64,000 nucleotides of DNA. It comes from Ruminococcus sp. (GTDB lineage: Bacteria > Bacillota > Clostridia > Oscillospirales > Ruminococcaceae). Each line of letters starts with the position of its first letter. Position 1 is the first letter of the stretch. A program made the translations under genes and the position numbers. This document shows positions 42,331-50,811 of this stretch, piece by piece. Below the pieces are notes generated by a model. That model was not told where the DNA came from and ran no database searches. It was given only the letters and a program-made list of their open reading frames with translations. The stretch covers positions 248,001 through 312,000 of the forward strand of contig JAFXXU010000058.1 in assembly GCA_017542125.1 (NCBI GenBank). Direction: 5' to 3'.

Positions 42331-43338
42331 GTGAAAGACTACATACCCTTTGATTGGAGCGCTGTTTCTGACAAAAAGACTTGGCTGGAACCTTGCGAAG
42401 AAAGCTACTATTACGCTCAGAAGTGGCGCCGCGAAAACCGCCGCAGCGTGCTTGATCTCGGCTGCGGGCTGGGGAGGCATTCTCTGCTCTTTGCTGCCTG
42501 CGGGTTTAAGGTAACAGCTGTGGATATCTCCAATGAAGCTCTTAGCAGCGTCAAGCAGCTTTGCAGGGAGAACAGCGTGGATATCGCCTGCAGGAAAGCT
42601 GATATGGAAGCACTCCCCTTTTCCGACGATGCTTTTGACTGTATCTTTGCAATGCATTCTGCCGGTCACTGTGACAGTGAGGGCATGGAACGCTTGATGA
42701 CGGAGATTAAACGTGTTCTGAAACCGGGCGGGACTATCTTTCTTACTCTTTGCTCAAAGGATGCCTATACCTTTGCCAAGTCCGGGCTGCCAAGGTTTGA
42801 TGCGAATACAGTCATCAAAAATGAAGGCCCCGAGCAAGGCGTTCCCCATTATTTTGTGGATCAGGAGGATATCAAGCGGCTGTTCAAGGATTTCGACATT
42901 ATAAAAGTCCGCCACATCGACGATTGCTGCAAGGACGGCAGCTGGTTTGACCGAAAGCATTATTTCATTGAGGCGTTGCTGAACAAAGAGCCGAATACTC
43001 CCAATTATTCCGATATAATAGGGATCAACGTCGATTGCACCGTTGACAGGCCGCTCGGTACATCTCATCCGAGGTTCAAGTCCCTTGTTTATAAAGTCAA
43101 CTACGGTTATGTTAATAACGTGATAGGCGGCGACGGCGCTGAACAGGATGTCTACATCTTGGGAGTAAATGAGCCGTTACAGACTTTCTCCGGAAAGGTG
43201 ATCGCCGTTTATCACCGTCTGAATGACAACGAGGACAAATGGATCGTTGCTGCCGACGGGATGACCTTTACCAGTGAAGAGATCCTGAGTTACATAGAGT
43301 TCCAGGAGAGATTCTTTGACGGAGAGCTGTATATGTAA
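42331..43338 (+). CDS. SAM-dependent methyltransferase fused to a pyrophosphatase-like domain
   Basis: A 335-residue single frame with two domains. Residues 1 to about 216 are a class I methyltransferase: motif I is LDLGCGLGRHS (41-51), the acidic SAM residue is D65 in TAVDIS, followed by ALPFSDDAFD and LKPGGTIFLTL. Residues of about 229-335 match the small inorganic pyrophosphatase-like proteins of Clostridia: TVDRPLGTSHP, VNYGYV, GGDGAEQDVYILG, IAVYHRLND, EEILSYIEFQERFF. In that domain the usual acidic signature reads D268-G-A-E-Q-D273, so one acidic position is lost. The start is GTG 42331 with GAGAGG. The substrate is unknown. See findings. Confidence 0.85.
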   Translation: MKDYIPFDWSAVSDKKTWLEPCEESYYYAQKWRRENRRSVLDLGCGLGRHSLLFAACGFKVTAVDISNEALSSVKQLCRENSVDIACRKADMEALPFSDDAFDCIFAMHSAGHCDSEGMERLMTEIKRVLKPGGTIFLTLCSKDAYTFAKSGLPRFDANTVIKNEGPEQGVPHYFVDQEDIKRLFKDFDIIKVRHIDDCCKDGSWFDRKHYFIEALLNKEPNTPNYSDIIGINVDCTVDRPLGTSHPRFKSLVYKVNYGYVNNVIGGDGAEQDVYILGVNEPLQTFSGKVIAVYHRLNDNEDKWIVAADGMTFTSEEILSYIEFQERFFDGELYM

Positions 43339-43344
43339 ACAAAT

Positions 43345-43385
43345 ACCGACGGAGTGCTTATAAAGCCCCGTCGGTTTCTTTTATT
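43345..43385. terminator. Bidirectional terminator between the fusion gene and mutS2
   Basis: Stem ACCGACGG (43345-43352) / CCGTCGGT (43368-43375), loop 15, then TTCTTTTATTT. Serves the plus-strand fusion gene; its opposite face follows the mutS2 stop. Confidence 0.75.
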
Positions 43386-45762
43386 TGAGCTCAACTACGG
43401 TCACGCCGTCCTCGCCCTCTCCGTAAAGGCCGCGGCGGGATGACTTAACGTGGGGGTGGCGTTTGAGATGCTCTCTGACAGCATTTTTCAGTACACCTGT
43501 ACCCTTTCCGTGAATGATTGTGACTATCGTGATCCCGGATAATACTGCGGCGTCAAGGAAATTATCCACCTCGTAAACGCCCTCGTCGGCGGTATAGCCT
43601 CTGATATCCAGCTCGGTGCGGACAGTCCTGGTCATACGGCTCTCAACACCCTTGGTGGATACTCCGGAACCTTTCTTTGTCTTCTGGGGCTTTTCTTTCT
43701 CTAAAAGCCGCAGCTTAGATGAATCTACCTTGGTCTTCATTACACCGACCTGAACATAGCACATTCCCTTGCTGTCCGGCTCGGAGACAAGTATCGCCTT
43801 GCGCTTTGAATCTGTCATCAGGACGCTGTCGCCCTTTTTCAGGGGCCTCGGAAGTACATAATCCTCGTTGCTGTTTTCAGAGATGGGGTCTGCCTCCTGA
43901 TATAAACGGTTCATCACCTGGCGTTGATGCTGTCTGGCTTTCAGTGCCTTATCGGAGAAATCAGCAGCCTCTTTTTCTTTCCTGACCTTTTCCAGCTCAT
44001 CCACCAGTGCCTGAGATTCGCGCTGGACACGGTTAACAATGTCAGCGGCACGCTCTCGCGCTGCATCAAGCTCTGATTCCTTCTCGTTATAGAATCTGTC
44101 TCTTTCGACCTCTAGCTCCTTGGTGATCTTATCAGCCTCGCGCCTGTCGAGTTCGGCTTTTCTGATCTCGTCCTCCAGATGGAGCCGCATCCCCTCCAGA
44201 CTGTCGATGATCTGCTCAAAGCGCCTGTTATCGTCCGAAACCAGGGATCTTGCGTGCTCGATGACCTCCTTTGGAACACCGAGCTTTCCGGAGATGGAGA
44301 ATGCGTTTGATTTACCGGGAGCACCGATTATAAGCCTGTATGTAGGCTGCATATTCTCAACATCAAACTCGCAGGAGGCATTCTCAACGCCCTTAGTATC
44401 GAGAGCGTACATTTTCAGCTCCTGATAATGGGTAGTCGTAACAACAGAAGCTCCCTGCTGCCTGATACGCTCGATTATGGCTACCGCCAGCGCCGCACCC
44501 TCAACGGGATCGGTGCCGGAGCCAAGCTCGTCAAGCAGGACTAGGCTCTGATAATCAGCCTTGTCTAGCACCTCAATGACGTTGTTCATATGTGATGAGA
44601 ATGTGGATAGGCTCTGCTCAATAGATTGCTGATCGCCTATATCAACAAGAATATTCTTATATACGCATATTGAGCTGCCGTCCGATACAGGGATAAGCAT
44701 ACCGCACATAGTCATCAGCGTCAGAAGACCGACGGTTTTCAGCACCACGGTCTTGCCGCCGGTGTTGGGGCCGGTGATTATAAGGGTATCATAATCCTTT
44801 CCCAGGGAAAAGTTAATGGGCACTACCCTCTTTGCATCTATGAGCGGATGTCGGGCTTTGTTTAATATAATAATGTTATCATCGTTCAGCTCAGGCTCAC
44901 AGGCGTGCATCTTAGCAGCCAGCGAAGCCTTTGCAAAGTAAAGATTCAGCTCAGCTGATGCTGAATATCCGGAAAGCAGCTGATCCTTGAAGGCTGCGCA
45001 GTCCGAAGAGAGCTCCATAATGATTCTGTGTATCTCGTCCTGCTCTTCACCTTTTAATATCCTGATATCGTTATTGGCCTCAACCACCGACATGGGCTCA
45101 ATAAACATAGTCGAACCGGTGGCAGAAGTATCGTGAACAAGGCCGTTGATCTGTCCCTTATGCTCTGTCCTTACGGGGAGGACAAATCTTCCGTCACGCA
45201 TTGTAACGATAGAATCCTGCAGATATTTCTGCACCGAAGAGGATTTTATCATCTTGTCAAGGGTCTCTCTGATCCTGACCTCGGAGTTCCTTATTTTCTT
45301 ACGGATGGATGCCAGCGTAGGGCTTGCATCGTCAGCCACAGTCTCAGAGTCTATGATGGCAGCCTCCAGCTTCTGCGCCAGGTATTTGTTGGGAAACAGC
45401 ATCTCAAAGCACCTGTCAAGGGGGTTATCCTTGTTTTCAACATCCTTGTACCAATCGCTGAGCATACCGATCTGCTGGAGCATCCTCTTGATCTCGATAA
45501 GCTCACTTAGCGAAAGCGCAGCCCCGGAATCGGCACGCTTTACCGAGCCTGTAATATCCTTGAAATTATGGAAAACAGGTGTTCCCAGCTTAATGGACAG
45601 CTCCAGTGCGCAGGAGGTCTTACTGATCTCTTCGCGGACAGTTTCTATGCCGTCAAAGGGCTCCAGAGACCTTGCCATTCTCTTGGTCGTCTCATTAGAG
45701 CATTCGTTTTCAAGCAGCTCGAGTATCTTATGTAATTCGAGCTTTTCGTGGTATATATTCAT
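43381..45762 (-). CDS. mutS2: MutS2 family protein
   Basis: MutS2 (793 residues) is a dimeric ATPase that processes recombination intermediates and, in Bacillus, splits collided ribosomes. It lacks the mismatch-recognition domain of MutS. Visible are the core and clamp helices, Walker A GPNTGGKTVVLKT, Walker B LVLLDELGSGTDP, a long charged coiled coil, a KOW-like segment, and the C-terminal Smr nuclease domain (LDIRGYTADEG, IIHGKGTGVLKNAVREHLK). It starts nine bases after recO and is the last gene of the minus-strand cluster. Confidence 0.96.
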   Translation of the reverse strand: MNIYHEKLELHKILELLENECSNETTKRMARSLEPFDGIETVREEISKTSCALELSIKLGTPVFHNFKDITGSVKRADSGAALSLSELIEIKRMLQQIGMLSDWYKDVENKDNPLDRCFEMLFPNKYLAQKLEAAIIDSETVADDASPTLASIRKKIRNSEVRIRETLDKMIKSSSVQKYLQDSIVTMRDGRFVLPVRTEHKGQINGLVHDTSATGSTMFIEPMSVVEANNDIRILKGEEQDEIHRIIMELSSDCAAFKDQLLSGYSASAELNLYFAKASLAAKMHACEPELNDDNIIILNKARHPLIDAKRVVPINFSLGKDYDTLIITGPNTGGKTVVLKTVGLLTLMTMCGMLIPVSDGSSICVYKNILVDIGDQQSIEQSLSTFSSHMNNVIEVLDKADYQSLVLLDELGSGTDPVEGAALAVAIIERIRQQGASVVTTTHYQELKMYALDTKGVENASCEFDVENMQPTYRLIIGAPGKSNAFSISGKLGVPKEVIEHARSLVSDDNRRFEQIIDSLEGMRLHLEDEIRKAELDRREADKITKELEVERDRFYNEKESELDAARERAADIVNRVQRESQALVDELEKVRKEKEAADFSDKALKARQHQRQVMNRLYQEADPISENSNEDYVLPRPLKKGDSVLMTDSKRKAILVSEPDSKGMCYVQVGVMKTKVDSSKLRLLEKEKPQKTKKGSGVSTKGVESRMTRTVRTELDIRGYTADEGVYEVDNFLDAAVLSGITIVTIIHGKGTGVLKNAVREHLKRHPHVKSSRRGLYGEGEDGVTVVELK

Positions 45763-45771
45763 TGTATTACC

Positions 45772-46527
45772 TCATAACGCCCGATAGAATTCAAGCGTTT
45801 TAAATCTTTCCTTAAAGTGGTATTTAACAAATCCCTCTGTGACCGCTGTCAGCCTGACCTGGAGTTCGGGGGCGATCCTGATGGCAAACAGCCGGTTGAA
45901 ATCGGTCAGCGCGATATGCCTGAGGATATAAAGCAGCTTTTTATCAAGCACATATCCGAACATACTGTCCTTGTTTTCACAGCAATCCTCACATTCCAGA
46001 GTCCCGGAGCGGATATTGAAATGCATTCTGTCGTCTTCGTATTTATAGCATTTTGAGCAGGCTACCAGATCGGGGCGCAGCCCGGTATCGCAAAGCAGCC
46101 GGAACTCAAATATGGATTTCAGAAGCTCTCTGTCCTTTGTACCTTTGTTCAAAAAATAGAAGGTATTGAGCGTCAGACGCAATACCTCGTTGATGTCCGA
46201 AGCATCCTCAACTCTTGAAAAATACAGCAGCTCGGACAGATACGCTGCAAGCGACATTTTCAGGATATCCAGCCTCAGCTCGTAAAACATCTCCTGGGGC
46301 TCGGAGCTGTTGAGGTAATAGAGAGTCTCACCCTTGGCGTTCTGCTTGGTCTCCAGGCAAAGCTCCGAGTAGACATAAAGCTGTGTCGAAGCAGAATTCT
46401 TTCCGCTCTTCATCCCGCCTCTGACAAAAATGCTGATAACGCCGCGCTCGGCAGTGAGCACATAAATTGACTTACTGCTCTCCCCTCTCGGCTCCTCTCT
46501 TATTATCAGACCCTTCAGCGTTATCAT
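45772..46527 (-). CDS. recO: DNA repair protein RecO
   Basis: RecO (251 residues) loads RecA with RecR and anneals strands. It has the N-terminal OB-fold (LKGLIIREEPRGESSKSIYVL, GVISIFVRGGMKSGK) and a helical domain with a four-cysteine zinc site (CSKC, then CEDC). Length is standard. The start lies inside a small upstream frame (46472-46609) and the gene stops nine bases before mutS2. The era-recO neighbourhood is conserved in Firmicutes. Confidence 0.94.
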   Translation of the reverse strand: MITLKGLIIREEPRGESSKSIYVLTAERGVISIFVRGGMKSGKNSASTQLYVYSELCLETKQNAKGETLYYLNSSEPQEMFYELRLDILKMSLAAYLSELLYFSRVEDASDINEVLRLTLNTFYFLNKGTKDRELLKSIFEFRLLCDTGLRPDLVACSKCYKYEDDRMHFNIRSGTLECEDCCENKDSMFGYVLDKKLLYILRHIALTDFNRLFAIRIAPELQVRLTAVTEGFVKYHFKERFKTLEFYRAL

Positions 46528-46609
46528 TGCCGTTATCCTCCAAAGCCTGCCTGTATCTCAGATAATCCGAGATACTTCCCGTAAGCATAAACCTGTCCCA
46601 AAGCTCCAT
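46472..46609 (-). CDS. YqzL-like small protein
   Basis: A 45-residue frame starts at ATG 46609 on the minus strand behind GGGAGG with good spacing. It begins MELWDRFMLTGSISDYLRYR and has a charged tail. The W-x(2)-F-x(2)-TG-x-I-x(2)-YL pattern matches YqzL-type proteins, which lie between era and recO in Bacillus. It overlaps the recO start by 56 bases in another frame, so the two may be coupled. The function of YqzL is unknown. Confidence 0.75.
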   Translation of the reverse strand: MELWDRFMLTGSISDYLRYRQALEDNGNDNAEGSDNKRGAERGEQ

Positions 46610-46691
46610 ACAAACGCCTCCCTTTTCTGTTATTATCTGTACTGCTTGCTTTCATATGCACTGACAAATAATAGAAAAGGCTGACATTATT

Positions 46692-47591
46692 TCAGTCAAG
46701 GCCGAAATTCTTGATCAGGGCTTCCCTGTTGCGCCAGCCTTCCTTGACCTTTACCCAGCATTGCAGCGCGACCTTTATACGGAAGAAGGTCTCCAGCTCT
46801 TCTCTGGCCTCGGAGCCTATGCGTTTCAGCATAGAGCCGCCCTTTCCAATTACGATGCCCTTGTGGGAATCCCTCTCGCAGTAGATAGTGGCCTCTATAT
46901 CGAGTATAGCCTCACCGCTGCGGTCGTCACGCTCGCCGATACGCTCGATCGTAACTGCAATACCGTGGGGGATCTCATCCCGAAGGAGGTCAAGCGCCTT
47001 CTCTCTGATGATCTCAGCCATGATCACCTTTTCAGGCTGATCGGTCAGCATATCATCGGGGAAATAGTGAGGCCCCTCGGCGGCGAATTTGTCGATGGCC
47101 TCCATAACAAGATCAAGCCCGTCCTTTTCAACGACGCTTATGGGGATGATCTCGGCAAAATCATAGAGCTTGGAATACTCCGAAAGCTTTGCTATGACCT
47201 GGGACTTGTCCTCAAACAGGTCGATCTTGTTCAGGGCAAGAATAACGTGGGTGCGCCCCGAAAGCTCGGAGATAAGCCGTCTTTCGGCATCGGATATCTC
47301 CTTGGAGGCATCAGCCACCAGCAGCACAGTTTCAGATTCTGCAACAGAGTCGCTTATAGTCTTTACCATATGCTCTGAGAGCTTGTTTTTGGCCTTGTGC
47401 ATACCGGGAGTATCAATGAAAACATACTGGGTCTCGCCCCGGGTCAGCACACCTGTGATCTTGGTCCGGGTGGTCTGGGGCTTGCTGCTGACAGCAGCTA
47501 TCCTCTCACCGATCAGCGCGTTCAGCAGCGAGGATTTTCCCGCGTTAGGACGCCCGATTATCGTAACGAATACGTTTTTTGCTTCTGCCAT
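46692..47591 (-). CDS. era: GTPase Era
   Basis: Era (299 residues) is a GTPase that binds the 3' end of 16S rRNA and helps mature the 30S subunit. The G domain has G1 GRPNAGKSSLLNAL, G3 DTPGMHKAKN and G4 NKID. The C-terminal KH domain contains GIVIGKGGSMLKRIG. The true start is ATG 47591 (MAEAKNVF) with GAAAGG upstream; the frame extends 12 codons further without a ribosome site. The ybeY-era order is kept, but the dgkA and cdd genes that often lie between are missing. Confidence 0.96.
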   Translation of the reverse strand: MAEAKNVFVTIIGRPNAGKSSLLNALIGERIAAVSSKPQTTRTKITGVLTRGETQYVFIDTPGMHKAKNKLSEHMVKTISDSVAESETVLLVADASKEISDAERRLISELSGRTHVILALNKIDLFEDKSQVIAKLSEYSKLYDFAEIIPISVVEKDGLDLVMEAIDKFAAEGPHYFPDDMLTDQPEKVIMAEIIREKALDLLRDEIPHGIAVTIERIGERDDRSGEAILDIEATIYCERDSHKGIVIGKGGSMLKRIGSEAREELETFFRIKVALQCWVKVKEGWRNREALIKNFGLD

Positions 47592-47630
47592 TATGTCTTT
47601 CCTTTCTTTTTGCATATACCGTAACATAAA

Positions 47631-47668
47631 AAGCGGCGCAAAGATGAGTTCTCACATTGCGCTCGTTT
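47631..47668 (-). terminator. Terminator-like hairpin between ybeY and era
   Basis: Stem GCGCAA (47636-47641) / TTGCGC (47657-47662) with an inner imperfect pairing; T-runs on both flanks. Read-through into era must be partial, since no separate era promoter was found. Confidence 0.5.
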
Positions 47669-47698
47669 TTTATGCTGTTATAAACCTGTAAACAGTGA

Positions 47699-48214
47699 TC
47701 AATCCTTGTGGGAGTGCTCCTCGATAACGAAGGTCTCGTCACGGGAGATGCCGAGGCTTGCAAGGATAGCCTCCTCCTTCTCACGCATGATCCTTTCCTG
47801 GAGCTTGCCCTGCTCGTGATCGTAGCCCAGCAGGTGAAGCATGGAATGAACGGTAAGAAAGCCCATCTCACGTTCGAGGGTATGGCCGTAGATCTGAGCC
47901 TGTCTGTAAGCGGTCTCAATGGATATAACGATATCACCCAGCAGGTATGCACCCGTCTCGTGATTGATATCGAATTTTCCGTCCTCACCCAAAGGGAACG
48001 AAAGCACATCCGTTGCACTGTCGATATTACGGTGCTGCTTATTAAGTGCATGGATAGCCTCATCGTTTACAAAGGATACACTTATCTCGTAGCTGTCGGT
48101 ATAGCCCTCGCTCTCAAGTACGGCGTGGCAGCATTTTCTGATAAGGAGCCTTATGCCGGTAGGTATCTTGATATCGTGCTGATCGTTTGTAATCAATACT
48201 TTAACCTTTCCCAT
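47699..48214 (-). CDS. ybeY: Endoribonuclease YbeY
   Basis: YbeY (171 residues) is a zinc metalloprotein involved in 16S rRNA 3' processing and ribosome quality control. The zinc-binding HSMLHLLGYDH motif is intact, together with ATDVLSFPLGE and LLGDIVISIETA. It overlaps phoH by 14 bases. The phoH-ybeY-era series is a conserved Firmicute block. Confidence 0.95.
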   Translation of the reverse strand: MGKVKVLITNDQHDIKIPTGIRLLIRKCCHAVLESEGYTDSYEISVSFVNDEAIHALNKQHRNIDSATDVLSFPLGEDGKFDINHETGAYLLGDIVISIETAYRQAQIYGHTLEREMGFLTVHSMLHLLGYDHEQGKLQERIMREKEEAILASLGISRDETFVIEEHSHKD

Positions 48215-49181
48215 GATGATTCACATTCCCCTTTTCATAGAATTTTTCGTAAGCCTTTATAATATCCTGGACCAGCTTGTGCCGGACAACATCCTTTTCG
48301 GTAAACCTGATCTGAGCTATATCGTCAACATCCTTCAGGACCTTGATAGCCTCTATAAGACCGGACCTTCTGGAGTCCGGAAGATCTATCTGAGTTATAT
48401 CCCCCGTAATAACGATCTTTGAATTGAAGCCGAGCCTCGTCAGAAACATCTTCATCTGTTCGGGAGTGGTGTTCTGCGCCTCATCGAGGATGATGAAGGA
48501 GTCGTCAAGGGTCCTGCCTCGCATATAAGCCAGGGGAGCGACCTCAATGCAGCCTCTTTCCTGCTGCTTGGCAAAGGTATCGGGTCCCAGCATCTCAAAG
48601 AGCGCATCGTAAAGCGGTCTAAGGTAAGGATCCACCTTGTTCTGCAGATCGCCCGGCAGGAAGCCGAGCTTCTCTCCAGCCTCAACTGCGGGCCTTGTAA
48701 GGATGATCTTATTGATCTCGTGGGCTCTGAACGCTTTGACAGCCATTGCCACAGCGAGATAGGTCTTGCCTGTTCCTGCGGGGCCGACGCCTAGCACTAT
48801 GGTGTTATCCCTGATAGCTTCAACGTATTTCTTCTGACCCAGCGTCTTGGGCTTGACTATCCGGCCGCTTATAGTAACGCAGATACCGTCAGCGGTCAGC
48901 TTGTGGAGCTCTTCGTGAGCTCCTTCCTTTACGAGGGAGATAACGTACCTGATGTTCTGCTCGTTGATCTGCTCACCCTTTGAAGCGAGCTCCAGCAGAG
49001 CCTCGATCGCCTTGGAGGCGTTGTAGACATTCTCCTCATCGCCGGAGATCTTGATGTCCCCTCCCCTGCTCAAAACGGCAACAGAGTATTCTTTCTGAAT
49101 GATATTGATGTTTTCGTCATAGTTCCCGAACAGGTCAAGGACAGCCTCGAGCCTGTCAACGTTTATAATTCTTTCTGCCAT
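48201..49181 (-). CDS. phoH: PhoH-like ATPase
   Basis: A 326-residue PhoH family protein. The P-loop is GPAGTGKTYLAVAMA, Walker B is FIILDEAQNTTPEQMKMFLTR, and GFNSKIVITGDITQIDLP follows. PhoH-like proteins are predicted ATP-dependent RNA helicases or ribonucleases linked with YbeY. GGAAGGAA lies about 14 bases before the start, a rather long gap. A sigma-A promoter at 49230-49258 starts a transcript separate from yqfD. Confidence 0.94.
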   Translation of the reverse strand: MAERIINVDRLEAVLDLFGNYDENINIIQKEYSVAVLSRGGDIKISGDEENVYNASKAIEALLELASKGEQINEQNIRYVISLVKEGAHEELHKLTADGICVTISGRIVKPKTLGQKKYVEAIRDNTIVLGVGPAGTGKTYLAVAMAVKAFRAHEINKIILTRPAVEAGEKLGFLPGDLQNKVDPYLRPLYDALFEMLGPDTFAKQQERGCIEVAPLAYMRGRTLDDSFIILDEAQNTTPEQMKMFLTRLGFNSKIVITGDITQIDLPDSRRSGLIEAIKVLKDVDDIAQIRFTEKDVVRHKLVQDIIKAYEKFYEKGNVNHHGKG

Positions 49182-49229
49182 TGATAAGATAAAAGTTCCT
49201 TCCGATTTAAGTTATTACATACCACTATC

Positions 49230-49258
49230 AGTATAACACATCTTTTTATCAAATGCAA
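49230..49258 (-). promoter_or_regulatory. Sigma-A promoter of the phoH-ybeY-era-recO cluster
   Basis: Minus strand: -35 TTGCAT (complement at 49253-49258), 17-bp spacer, -10 TATACT (49230-49235). It separates vegetative phoH from the sporulation genes yqfC/yqfD upstream. Confidence 0.75.
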
Positions 49259-49286
49259 TAATTTTTTCACTATAAAATGCATATTT

Positions 49287-50477
49287 TTATGATTTGTCTA
49301 TAAAAAATTCAACTTCTTCACTGATCTGACCGTATAAGCTGTATAAAATTGTCAATGTTACCCCGTTTTCATCGCAGCTTAGCTCTGTTTTTCTGTTTTT
49401 GAGTTCAAAATCTGTCAGAAAGTTCTGTTCATATGCCTCAGCCTGCCGGTAAACGAGCTCCTCGGCTTCTGTTTTTGACAACGGTCTCTGTATATAAGAG
49501 TAATCCGTCAGATCAATGCTGTTTATCTTTAAGGGCAGATCAAAACCGAGTATGCTCAGAGTATGCTCCTCTGTCTTTGAAATGCTGAATTCGGGAGAGC
49601 TGTCAAAAAACAACGGCACAGTTACATCAAAGATATCAAGGGTATAACGTCTTTCAGTATCGTCGGATAGTACCTTTTCCTCTTTACAGTAGGGCTGAAC
49701 GAATTTAACGCACCGCTCAAAGCTGCCGTAAACAGTTCCTATGGAGCGTGTATATTTTTCAAATATATCGTGGCGCTCTTCGCCGTTTTTGTAGTAGACC
49801 CTGTCGGTCACGACCTTGCCGCTGACGATGATATCCCCCTTGCTCACACCGCTTCCCACCGGGAGCAGGAGCATCCCGTCGTTAAGATCCAGCTTTTCGA
49901 TAACTCCGGTCTCTCTGGCTATGAGATTGGTAGGCAAGCGCTTCTGCGTATACTCCGGCTTCTCCGTAAACTCGTTGACATCTACTATCACCTTATTTCC
50001 CTCAACGGATATCCCCGCCCAGGAAAGCTCCGGGATCTTTTTCTTCAAGGCTCTTTCCGCGACGGTAAGATCACATTCTGATACAGGCTCCCCTGCCCTT
50101 ATGCCCTCGTTATACAGTACAGCCATAACACTTTCCTTGAGGCTTTCGTTATCAGTCAGCACCTCAAAGCTGAATATCCTGCCTGACAGGATGATCATAA
50201 TAACTGACGAAACTATCACCCCTGCCAGCAGGCCTATCTTATTCTTCAGAGCGTACAGTATCAACGGCAATCCTCTCTTTGAGATTACCCTGTACTCTAT
50301 TCTATTGCTGTCCAGAAAAGCAGTAAGCTCCTTAATCAAGCCGGAGGAGACAAGTATCTCCACTCTGCCGGCTCTTTCTCCGATAAGTCTGACGGGAAAC
50401 CTGTTATCTGTTATGTATCGGTAGATCTTGTATGACCTCTCCGCATCGGTGCTTAGAAGAACAGTTCCGAATATCAT
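49287..50477 (-). CDS. yqfD: Sporulation protein YqfD
   Basis: A 396-residue YqfD family protein. A soluble N-terminus is followed by a single membrane helix (LLAGVIVSSVIMIILSG), a POTRA-like domain (SFEVLTDNESLKESVMAVL), the conserved WAGISVEGNKVIVDVNE region and a beta-rich C-terminal domain. YqfD is needed for sporulation in Bacillus and acts in the mother cell. It overlaps yqfC by four bases. Confidence 0.92.
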   Translation of the reverse strand: MIFGTVLLSTDAERSYKIYRYITDNRFPVRLIGERAGRVEILVSSGLIKELTAFLDSNRIEYRVISKRGLPLILYALKNKIGLLAGVIVSSVIMIILSGRIFSFEVLTDNESLKESVMAVLYNEGIRAGEPVSECDLTVAERALKKKIPELSWAGISVEGNKVIVDVNEFTEKPEYTQKRLPTNLIARETGVIEKLDLNDGMLLLPVGSGVSKGDIIVSGKVVTDRVYYKNGEERHDIFEKYTRSIGTVYGSFERCVKFVQPYCKEEKVLSDDTERRYTLDIFDVTVPLFFDSSPEFSISKTEEHTLSILGFDLPLKINSIDLTDYSYIQRPLSKTEAEELVYRQAEAYEQNFLTDFELKNRKTELSCDENGVTLTILYSLYGQISEEVEFFIDKS

Positions 50478-50740
50478 TTGCTCTCCCCTCTTTTCCTGCG
50501 TTCAAGATTGATGCTGACGATCCGCCCGTTGATCTCAATACTGCTGTTTGTAAAGCTGGTCAGGAACAGATCGCGGCCCCACACCTCAACCTCAAACCTA
50601 TTCGTCCTCAAACGGACAAGTATCTCGGTACATTCAATAATCTGTTGGCAGCCCTCGACCAGCACCTTGCTGTCAGATGTAACCGTTATAAATGAATACG
50701 CCCCTGCAGCGTTGATAAGCTTTTCCCTGATCGAACCCAT
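50474..50740 (-). CDS. yqfC: Sporulation protein YqfC (YabP family)
   Basis: An 88-residue YabP/YqfC protein: conserved pattern ECTEILVRLRTNRFEVEVWG, then LFLTSFTNSSIEINGRI. It is a small cytoplasmic protein that is co-expressed with YqfD. A run of Gs provides the ribosome site. Upstream there is a possible sigma-E-like promoter facing ylbJ (see separate entry). Confidence 0.93.
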   Translation of the reverse strand: MGSIREKLINAAGAYSFITVTSDSKVLVEGCQQIIECTEILVRLRTNRFEVEVWGRDLFLTSFTNSSIEINGRIVSINLERRKRGESK

Positions 50741-50763
50741 ATCAAAGCCCCCCTATCGGTATT

Positions 50764-50793
50764 ATTATATTTCGGGCTTATCTCTCATATACA
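50764..50793. promoter_or_regulatory. Candidate divergent sigma-E-type promoters for yqfC and ylbJ
   Basis: Plus strand: ATATT (50767-50771), 14-base gap, CATATACA (50786-50793). Minus strand: GTATAT (complement 50787-50792), then AATATAAT (complement 50764-50771). The same two elements read both ways. The minus-strand match fits yqfC well; for ylbJ the start point would fall almost inside the ribosome site, which weakens that direction. Confidence 0.35.
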
Positions 50794-50811
50794 TTCAAAG
50801 GGTGAGATACG

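Noticed and set aside
40469..43338. Integrative element or genomic island around the recombinase
   Set aside because: No attachment-site repeats, tRNA, relaxase, transfer or phage genes flank it, and the surrounding genes are core genes in conserved order.
46640..46690. A promoter between era and the YqzL-like gene (TTGACT, then TATTAT)
   Set aside because: The gap between the boxes is about 20 bases, too long for a credible sigma-A promoter; read-through from era is simpler.
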